Source of the DNA: Frankiaceae bacterium
Lineage (GTDB): Bacteria > Actinomycetota > Actinomycetes > JAVEEJ01
DNA length: 8,525 nucleotides
Direction: 5' to 3'
Assembly: GCA_030840515.1 (NCBI GenBank)
Contig: JAVEEJ010000219.1
Span: 1 to 8,525, forward strand
Shown: piece after piece, positions 1 to 4,136 of the stretch
Position numbering within the stretch: position 1 is the first letter of the stretch
Layout: each line of letters starts with the position of its first letter
The notes under the pieces: model-generated
Database searches by the model: none
What the model saw: only the letters and a program-made list of their open reading frames with translations
Told to the model about the DNA's origin: nothing
Program-made: the position numbers and the translations under genes

Positions 1-137
1 CAGGCGCCGCAGTCGACGCACTCGTCCGGGTGGATGTACAGCATCCGGTTGCCCTCGTAGATGCAGTCGACCGGGCACTCCTCGATGCAGGCGCGGTCAA
101 GGACGTCAACGCAGGGCTGGGCGATGATGTAGGTCAC
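1..137 (-). CDS. fdxA: Ferredoxin, 7Fe ([3Fe-4S][4Fe-4S]) type, N-terminal part
   Basis: This is a small soluble electron carrier, cut off by the left edge of the window after about 45 codons. The visible N-terminus reads VTYIIAQPCVDVLDRACIEE and continues with CPVDCIYEGNRMLYIHPDEC and then VDCGAC. Cysteines are at residues 9, 17, 21, 25, 40, 43 and 46. This spacing is that of actinobacterial seven-iron ferredoxins (mycobacterial FdxA, Azotobacter FdI family). In those proteins Cys9 and Cys17 help bind the 3Fe-4S cluster, while Cys21, Cys40, Cys43 and Cys46 bind the 4Fe-4S cluster; the last 3Fe ligand would lie outside the window. The start is GTG at 137. No Shine-Dalgarno sequence precedes it, and a -10 box ends six bases upstream, so the mRNA is probably leaderless. 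The electron partner cannot be deduced here; family members serve cytochromes P450, oxidoreductases and other redox enzymes. Family assignment is firm, the exact symbol less so. Confidence 0.93.
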   Translation of the reverse strand, partial: MTYIIAQPCVDVLDRACIEECPVDCIYEGNRMLYIHPDECVDCGA

Positions 138-142
138 GCGCC

Positions 143-148
143 TAGTAT
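143..148 (+). promoter_or_regulatory. Possible -10 box for the SH3-like gene and CysRS gene
   Basis: TAGTAT fits the actinobacterial TANNNT -10 pattern on the plus strand. It ends seven bases before a GTG at 156, so a leaderless transcript could start at or just before that codon. No good -35 is visible at the usual distance. It overlaps, on the other strand, the -10 box of the ferredoxin promoter. If real, it would drive both the small gene at 156-377 and the synthetase gene that follows. Confidence 0.4.
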
Positions 149-172
149 CGCCAACGTGGTGGGAGGCGTCAC
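144..172 (-). promoter_or_regulatory. Probable promoter of the ferredoxin gene, leaderless
   Basis: Read on the minus strand, GTGACG (172-167) resembles the -35 consensus TTGACA with 4 of 6 matches. GATACT (149-144) resembles the -10 consensus TATAAT with 4 of 6 matches. The spacer is exactly 17 bp. The GTG start begins seven bases after the -10 box, where transcription would start, implying a leaderless mRNA. This is a pattern match only, with no transcript data. Confidence 0.55.
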
Positions 173-377
173 CCCAGGGTCCGTGGGCCAGCGGGTGGTC
201 GTGCGCCACCTGCTCCCGTCAGGCACCGCCACGGACGCGTTGGGCGAGCTGGAGTCCTATGAGGGCGGCTGGCTGCGAGTACGTCGTCGCGACGGGTCCG
301 TCGTCACGATCGACGAGGCTGCGGTGGTCGCGTCCAAGCTGGTTCCGCCCGCGGCGGTGAGGCGACCGCGGATCTAG
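156..377 (+). CDS. Small orphan SH3-like domain protein (Rv0428c N-domain type)
   Basis: This 73-residue protein, with central sequence VGQRVVVRHLLPSG, then GELESYEGGWLRVRRRDGSV and an end in VVASKLVPPAAVRRPRI, looks like a small beta-barrel. To my recollection it matches the SH3-like N-terminal domain that precedes the acetyltransferase (GNAT) domain in mycobacterial Rv0428c-type proteins. The acetyltransferase part is absent: the stop at 375-377 follows directly after the VPP-A-VRR linker that normally leads into it. The protein is therefore either a natural stand-alone domain or the remains of a longer gene. GTG at 156 is chosen because a -10 box sits seven bases upstream; GTG at 183 is a plausible alternative. 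The open frame extends back to 30, but that part covers the ferredoxin gene and is not credible. The CysRS gene begins 10 bp after the stop, so the two are probably co-transcribed. Its function is unknown. Confidence 0.6.
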   Translation: MVGGVTPGSVGQRVVVRHLLPSGTATDALGELESYEGGWLRVRRRDGSVVTIDEAAVVASKLVPPAAVRRPRI

Positions 378-387
378 GCTGGCGCGC

Positions 388-1785
388 GTGCGACTGATGG
401 ACACGCGGACCCGGCAGGTCGAAGAGGTCGTCCCCTCACAGCCGGCTCACCTGCGCATGTACGCCTGCGGGCCGACCGTCTACCGCTACGCCCATGTCGG
501 CAACCTGCGCACCTTCATGCTGCACGACCTGATCGCGCGGACGGCAGATGTGGTGCACGGCTGGCAGGTCAGCCTGGTGCAGAACATCACCGACGTCGGG
601 CACCTCGAGGACGACTCGGCGATCGACGCCGTGGGCGAGGACAAGGTCCTCGCGCAGGCTCGCGCCGAGGGCAAGACGCCGCTCGAGATCGCCCGGTTCT
701 ACGAGGAGGCGTTCCACCGCGACTGCCTCGCGCTCAACATCAAGCCGGCGTCGGCCTACCCGCGCGCCTCGGAGTGCATCGACCTGATGCTCACCCTGAT
801 CACGGACCTGGTGTCCAAGGGGCACGCGTACCTCGGCACTGACGGCACCGTCTACTTCGACGCGCGCTCCTTCCCGGGCTACGGCGCCATCTCGGGCAAC
901 CGGCTCGAGGACCTGCGCGCGGGGCACCGGCTCGATGCCGAGGCATCGTCGGCGAAGCGCTTCCACGCCGACTGGGCGCTGTGGAAGTCGGCCGGCGGCA
1001 ATCGGCTCATGGTGTGGGACTCGCCCTGGGGGCCGGGCTTCCCCGGCTGGCACATCGAGTGCTCCGCGATGTCCCTCGAGCTGCTCGGGACCTCCTTCGA
1101 CGTGCACACCGGTGGCATCGACCTGCGCTTCCCGCACCACGAGGACGAGCGCGCCCAGTCGGAGGCTGCGGTGGGCCACGAAGTGGTGCGGCACTGGGTG
1201 CACGGCGAGCACCTGCTGCACGAGGGCCGCAAGATGGCGAAGTCCACGGGGAACGTCGTACTCGTCTCCGACGTGCTCGCTCGCGGTCACGACCCGCTGG
1301 CGCTGCGGTTGTTCTTCCTCTCCGGTCGCTATCGGCAGCAGATGGACATGACAGCGGCGGCATTGGCCGGGGCGGACAAGCGACTCTCACGGTGGCGGGC
1401 CCGCGTTGCCGAGTGGGCCGAGTCGCCGTCGGCGGCGGCGCCGGAGTCCTACGTGGCGCGCGTGTACGACGCCTTCCGCGAGGACCTCGACACTCCAGCG
1501 GCGCTCGTTGTCCTGGGCGAGCTGGAGAAGGACCCGTCGATCCCGGCGGGGGCGAAGTTCGAGGCGTTCGTGCACCTGGACCGGTTGCTGGGCCTTGACC
1601 TGGCGCGGGATGTGGGCCGGGCGGCGGACGTGCTTCCCGCCGGAGCACGTGAGCTGCTCGATGCGCGCGCGGCCGCGCGCGAGGCGAAAGAGTGGGCCGA
1701 GTCAGACCGGCTCCGCACCGAGCTCGCAGCGCTCGGCGTGGCTGTCACGGACTCGGCCGATGGGCAGGCTTGGAGTGTGGCCTAG
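388..1785 (+). CDS. cysS: Cysteine--tRNA ligase, divergent second-copy type
   Basis: This class I aminoacyl-tRNA synthetase activates cysteine with ATP and charges tRNA-Cys in the cytoplasm. The protein has 465 residues, normal for CysRS. The signature CGPTVYRYAHVGNLR (27-41) carries the HIGH-type motif HVGN (36-39), and KMAKS (282-286) is a KMSKS variant that keeps both lysines. By alignment to the E. coli enzyme, the zinc ligands are Cys27, Cys225 (in WHIECSAMS), His250 and Glu254 (in FPHHEDE). The C-terminal helical part (about 320-440) is the usual anticodon-recognition region. The sequence differs from the standard actinobacterial CysRS: the usual ITDIDDK motif is replaced by ITDVGHLEDD, followed by a longer KTPLEIARFYEEAF region. 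The organism probably has a canonical copy elsewhere. MshC (mycothiol biosynthesis) is less likely because the motifs are those of CysRS and the protein is longer. The start is GTG at 388, with ATG at 397 as an alternative. There is no clear ribosome binding site; translation may be coupled to the SH3-like gene. Confidence 0.9.
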   Translation: MRLMDTRTRQVEEVVPSQPAHLRMYACGPTVYRYAHVGNLRTFMLHDLIARTADVVHGWQVSLVQNITDVGHLEDDSAIDAVGEDKVLAQARAEGKTPLEIARFYEEAFHRDCLALNIKPASAYPRASECIDLMLTLITDLVSKGHAYLGTDGTVYFDARSFPGYGAISGNRLEDLRAGHRLDAEASSAKRFHADWALWKSAGGNRLMVWDSPWGPGFPGWHIECSAMSLELLGTSFDVHTGGIDLRFPHHEDERAQSEAAVGHEVVRHWVHGEHLLHEGRKMAKSTGNVVLVSDVLARGHDPLALRLFFLSGRYRQQMDMTAAALAGADKRLSRWRARVAEWAESPSAAAPESYVARVYDAFREDLDTPAALVVLGELEKDPSIPAGAKFEAFVHLDRLLGLDLARDVGRAADVLPAGARELLDARAAAREAKEWAESDRLRTELAALGVAVTDSADGQAWSVA

Positions 1786-2228
1786 CTCTCCCGATGGCGG
1801 TCGTCTCTCGAGCGGTAGCCGGTCCGTCGAATCCGTGGCTGCGGCCGTCTGCGCCCCTGTGGCGGGAGGTCGCGCGCATCGCTCGGCTTGACGTCGAAGA
1901 AGTCGCCTCGCGACAGCGACCACCAGTAGTCGGCGAAGTCTCCGCGCATCGTCCTGAAGACCTGCCGGTGGGCTGGGAACCGCCGCCCTCCGAGGTCACG
2001 GGCGCCCTCCACGTCAAAGGGACGGAGCAGCTGACCCTCGGGAGTCACCGCGATGAGGAAGTAGCCGGCCACCGCAAGCAGCTCGAAGATCGTGGCGATG
2101 CTTGGCTCCCCCTCGCCCGATTCGATGCGTGCGAGAGCGCTCTTGCTGATCCCCACCTTGGCCGCCATCTCACGCTGACTGAGCTGAGCCTCCCGCCGGG
2201 CGCGCCGGACCCAGGGGCCGAAGTCCAT
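1782..2228 (-). CDS. XRE-family helix-turn-helix transcriptional regulator
   Basis: This is a DNA-binding protein of 148 residues. An N-terminal Cro/C1-type helix-turn-helix domain spans about residues 5-60: WVRRARREAQLSQREMAAKV, then GISKSALARIESGEGEPSIA and TIFELLAVAGYFLIAV. The first helix pair (LSQREMAAKVGIS) and recognition helix (KSALARIESGE) are clear. The C-terminal half contains LGGRRFPAHRQVF and a tryptophan-containing DYWWSLSRGDFF stretch. From memory this resembles the tail found in several actinobacterial HTH proteins, and it ends in a very basic segment (QGRRRPQPRIRRTGYRSRDD). The ligand and targets are unknown. The start is ATG at 2228; an in-frame GTG at 2240 is possible, and neither has a good ribosome binding site. 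The gene converges on the CysRS gene, and both stops lie in CTAG at 1782-1785. No partner toxin gene is adjacent. The 374-bp gap upstream, rich in repeats, could hold its own operator. Confidence 0.82.
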   Translation of the reverse strand: MDFGPWVRRARREAQLSQREMAAKVGISKSALARIESGEGEPSIATIFELLAVAGYFLIAVTPEGQLLRPFDVEGARDLGGRRFPAHRQVFRTMRGDFADYWWSLSRGDFFDVKPSDARDLPPQGRRRPQPRIRRTGYRSRDDRHRES

Positions 2229-2313
2229 GCGCGCAACCACAACCCAAGCGTGCGGTCCTCGACAGCTCGGGCGGCGGCTGCTCGGGTCTTCTGTGCAGGT
2301 TCGCCGAGCCCGC

Positions 2314-2358
2314 GTGCGGCTGTGGATCGTGCGGCTGTGGATCGTGCGGCTGTGGATC
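2314..2358. repeat. Three perfect tandem copies of a 15-bp repeat
   Basis: The unit GTGCGGCTGTGGATC occurs at 2314-2328, 2329-2343 and 2344-2358 with no mismatches. Each copy together with the next base contains TGTGGATCG (2321, 2336, 2351), which matches a DnaA box (TGTGGATAA orientation) at 7 of 9 positions. Each also contains a GATC. The array lies 86-130 bp upstream of the XRE start. It could be a regulator-binding array or simply a minisatellite prone to copy-number change. Confidence 0.9.
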
Positions 2359-2410
2359 GTGGCCCCTGGCGATCCTGGGGTGCCGGGGTCAGCCCCCCAC
2401 ATCAATGGCG

Positions 2411-2432
2411 ATTGCCCCGCCCGGCGGGGCAA
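2411..2432. repeat. Inverted repeat copy 1 (TTGCCCCGC stem)
   Basis: TTGCCCCGC (2412-2420) pairs perfectly with GCGGGGCAA (2424-2432) across a three-base loop, giving a 9-bp GC-rich stem. The 22-bp element 2411-2432 recurs 69 bp further on with only two base differences. No T-run follows on either side, so a classical intrinsic terminator is not indicated; an operator or a repeated palindromic element is equally possible. Confidence 0.75.
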
Positions 2433-2479
2433 GTGCGCCGGAGCGTGCCGCACAGCGGGTCCGCAACCGGCGCTGCAAC

Positions 2480-2502
2480 ATTGCCCCACCCAGCGGGGCA
2501 AT
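2480..2502. repeat. Inverted repeat copy 2 (ATTGCCCC stem)
   Basis: ATTGCCCC (2480-2487) pairs with GGGGCAAT (2495-2502) across a seven-base loop. The 22 bases from 2480 match copy 1 at 2411-2432 except at two positions (G to A at the ninth and thirteenth bases). The arms are conserved in both copies while the changes fall at or next to the loop, which suggests that the dyad matters. It lies about 100 bp downstream of the flavin reductase stop. Confidence 0.75.
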
Positions 2503-2507
2503 CGTCA

Positions 2508-2523
2508 GTCTCCGCCCGGAGAC
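2508..2523 (-). terminator. Hairpin downstream of flavin reductase, possible terminator
   Basis: GTCTCC (2508-2513) pairs with GGAGAC (2518-2523) around the four-base loop GCCC. It lies 80 bp beyond the flavin reductase stop in the direction of transcription and just before inverted repeat copy 2, so the two hairpins could act in series. There is no U-tract. In GC-rich actinobacteria terminators often lack one, but the assignment stays tentative. Confidence 0.35.
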
Positions 2524-2602
2524 TCCCCGGCCGGCCCACTGCACGCCTGGCTGGCGACGCACCGCCGCCCGGCCGCCCGGCTGCCGACGGACCCCGCCGA
2601 GT

Positions 2603-3091
2603 TCAGAGCGTTCGGTAGCGGCCCTCGTAGTAGATGAGCGGCGCCACGTCTTCTGGCCCGCGCGTGGCGGACAGGACGGAGCCGATGACCACCGTGTGGT
2701 CGCCGCCGTCCGTCGTCGAGACCGTCTGGCACTCGAGGGTCGCGATCGCCTCATCGAGCAGGGCTGCGCCGCACACGGCGCCCGGCGACCACGGGAAACC
2801 GGTGAGCTGCCCGTCGAGCGGCCGCCCACGCGATGCGAACCATCGCGAGGCCGCCTCGCCGTCAGCTCCGAGCACCGAGACACCCCATGACCCGGCCGCG
2901 AGTACGGCGTCGTGGAAGCGGGCGATCTTCTCCGCGCAGAACAGGACCAGGAGCGGGTCGAGCGACACAGAGGTGAACGAGTTCACCGTCATCGCGTGCT
3001 GCTGGCCGTCGACCACAGCGGTGACGACCACGATGCCGGTGGCGTAGCGCCCGGCAGCCCGCCGAAACGCGTCAGTCGTCACTGGCTCCAC
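2603..3091 (-). CDS. Flavin reductase family protein, FMN-binding split barrel
   Basis: This 162-residue cytoplasmic protein belongs to the flavin reductase-like (HpaC/DIM6-NTAB) family. Such proteins usually reduce FMN or FAD with NAD(P)H and hand the reduced flavin to a two-component monooxygenase. Recognisable features are the N-terminal FRRAAGRYATGIVVVTA (9-25), the flavin-binding stretch MTVNSFTSVSLDPLLVLFC (34-52), the GDHTVVIGSV segment (the GDH motif near the NAD(P)H site, about 129-138) and the terminal PLIYYEGRYRTL. The length is normal for the family. The start is GTG at 3091. A TAGGGT -10-like box (3105-3100) lies eight bases upstream without a convincing -35, and no ribosome binding site is seen. 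It follows the receiver-GAF gene after 39 bp on the same strand, so it may be the last gene of the chemosensory operon or have its own promoter. No monooxygenase partner lies nearby. The substrate is unknown. Confidence 0.88.
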   Translation of the reverse strand: MEPVTTDAFRRAAGRYATGIVVVTAVVDGQQHAMTVNSFTSVSLDPLLVLFCAEKIARFHDAVLAAGSWGVSVLGADGEAASRWFASRGRPLDGQLTGFPWSPGAVCGAALLDEAIATLECQTVSTTDGGDHTVVIGSVLSATRGPEDVAPLIYYEGRYRTL

Positions 3092-3130
3092 GCTGCGTGA
3101 CCCTAGGGGTTGCGCCCAGCCCTGCGGGGG

Positions 3131-4093
3131 TCAGACCGCTCGTGCGTGTGCGAGCCGCGCGTTGTCCACGACGATCGCGGCCGGCCCCTCCACAAGGCGC
3201 AAGGTCGCGAGCGCGGTCTCGCCGAAGGCGTTCTTGGTCGCGCTGGACAGCGCGAGCACCCCGACCACTCGACCGCCGTGCCCGCGCAGCGGCATGGACA
3301 GGAAGGTGGCCATCCGGCCTTCGTCGTCAGCGCCGAGGAACCCTTCAGGGTCCATGACGCGGGCCTCGAGGTCGTCGACGACGTATGCCGCGCCGGTCGC
3401 CCCACTGACCGCCTCGGCACCGGCAGCGAGGAAGTCGGTGTACTGCAGCTGCGAGGACTCACGGGTGACCGCGACGTAGGCCGTGCGCTCCTCGAGGAGC
3501 AGCACCGCCGCGAGGTCGTAGTCGACGAACTTCTGCAACAGCCCCAGCACCTCGGCCACGGTCTGCTCGAACCCCACGGACGTCGCCGCGAGCGCAGTGA
3601 CGTCGGCGGCGACCGAGGTCTCGAACAACTTGCGGTCGAGCAGGTCGCAGACCCGGGAGAGGACGTCGTCGTCGTCGAGGGCGATGGTGTCCGGGCGAAG
3701 CGCCGGACGCCCGCCGCGTGCCGCCTCCGCCGCCGCCATCACGTCATTCACCGCTGCGATGAGCTCCGGGGCCTCGAAGTCTTTCGTCAGGTAGCGGTCG
3801 GCCCCGGCCTGCGACGCCCAGTAGCGGTCGCTCGCCGCATCGAGCGAGGTCAGCATGATCACGGGGATGTCCGCGGTCTGCCAGTCGTCCTTGAGCAGTC
3901 GGGCAGCGACGTAGCCGGACACTCGGGGCATCTGGACGTCGAGTACGACGGCGTCGGGTTGATGCTGGAAGACGGCCTGGACGGCCTGGACGCCATCCTC
4001 CGCAGCGACGACCTCGAAGCCCTCCCGCGACAGCACAGATGTCACGATCCGGCGCAGCGTGGGGCTGTCGTCCGCGATGACAACGGTTGGCAC
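3131..4093 (-). CDS. Response regulator with receiver (REC) and GAF domains
   Basis: This 320-residue cytoplasmic protein has an N-terminal receiver (about 1-120) with the full phosphorylation site: acidic pair Asp8-Asp9, phosphoacceptor Asp52 (VVLDVQMP), Thr82-Ser83 (IMLTS) and Lys104 (YLTKDF). A linker (about 121-165) with an acidic DDDD run follows. The C-terminal half (about 165-315) is a GAF-type sensory domain, with VAVLLLEERTAYVAV-like strands, FLSMPLRGHGGRVVGVLALS (about 266-285) and LRLVEGPAAIVVDNARL as the last helix. There is no DNA-binding, cyclase or kinase domain, so the output is unclear. Phosphorylation may control ligand binding or an interaction by the GAF domain. It lies 43 bp downstream of the CheA-REC gene and is the natural second phosphate acceptor for that kinase. 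The start is GTG at 4093, preceded by the purine-rich GAGGAGAGGG at 4109-4100, a good ribosome binding site. The receiver assignment is firm; GAF is probable. Confidence 0.9.
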   Translation of the reverse strand: MPTVVIADDSPTLRRIVTSVLSREGFEVVAAEDGVQAVQAVFQHQPDAVVLDVQMPRVSGYVAARLLKDDWQTADIPVIMLTSLDAASDRYWASQAGADRYLTKDFEAPELIAAVNDVMAAAEAARGGRPALRPDTIALDDDDVLSRVCDLLDRKLFETSVAADVTALAATSVGFEQTVAEVLGLLQKFVDYDLAAVLLLEERTAYVAVTRESSQLQYTDFLAAGAEAVSGATGAAYVVDDLEARVMDPEGFLGADDEGRMATFLSMPLRGHGGRVVGVLALSSATKNAFGETALATLRLVEGPAAIVVDNARLAHARAV

Positions 4094-4099
4094 GTCAAC

Positions 4100-4109
4100 C
4101 CTCTCCTCG
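4100..4109 (-). promoter_or_regulatory. Ribosome binding site of the receiver-GAF gene
   Basis: On the minus strand GAGGAGAGGG ends six bases before the GTG at 4093, and the AGGAG core ends about nine bases before it. It is the best Shine-Dalgarno sequence in the window and fixes this GTG as the start. It lies in the 43-bp gap after the CheA stop, so this gene can be translated independently of CheA within the operon. Confidence 0.7.
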
Positions 4110-4136
4110 AACTGCTACGACTGCGAACTCACCAGC

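Larger units (their letters stand above)
2229..2602. other. 374-bp intergenic region rich in repeats, no gene seen
   Basis: This gap lies between the XRE regulator start and the flavin reductase stop. Open frames cross it on both strands, but none shows domain similarity, a supported start or a plausible composition; they mostly translate the repeats (for example IHSRT repeated three times). It contains three tandem 15-bp repeats (2314-2358), two near-identical 22-bp inverted repeats (2411-2432 and 2480-2501) and another hairpin (2508-2523). Being downstream of the leftward flavin reductase and upstream of the leftward XRE gene, it should contain the terminator of one and the promoter of the other. 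Confidence 0.75.

Noticed and set aside
30..155. Upstream extension of the open frame that contains the SH3-like protein
   Set aside because: It lies antisense over the well-supported ferredoxin gene and has no domain similarity; the recognisable protein begins after 156.
436..1290. Long minus-strand open frame (284 codons) inside the CysRS region
   Set aside because: It is an antisense shadow caused by high GC; the plus-strand protein carries all CysRS motifs and the minus translation shows no family features.
388..1785. MshC, the mycothiol cysteine ligase paralog of CysRS
   Set aside because: MshC is shorter (around 410 aa) with a different CG-T/I-P-Y-D active-site start; this protein has the CGPTVY signature and a full-length CysRS C-terminus.
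2314..2358. CRISPR array
   Set aside because: Units of 15 bp abut directly with no spacers and no cas genes are present.
2314..2358. Replication origin (oriC)
   Set aside because: There are only three imperfect DnaA-like boxes, no AT-rich unwinding region, and no dnaA or dnaN gene nearby.
2229..2501. N-terminal extension of the XRE protein to 2501
   Set aside because: It would translate the tandem repeats (IHSRT three times) and the inverted repeats. The helix-turn-helix domain starts right after the ATG at 2228, which gives a family-like protein.
2411..2523. A firm intrinsic terminator call for all three hairpins
   Set aside because: None is followed by a T-run on either strand and they lie 80-190 bp past the flavin reductase stop; only one is listed as a tentative terminator.
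1692..2618. Plus-strand open frame of 308 codons crossing the XRE gene and the gap
   Set aside because: It overlaps the CysRS end and runs antisense to the XRE gene. Its translation contains repeated AVDRA units that come from the 15-bp DNA repeats.
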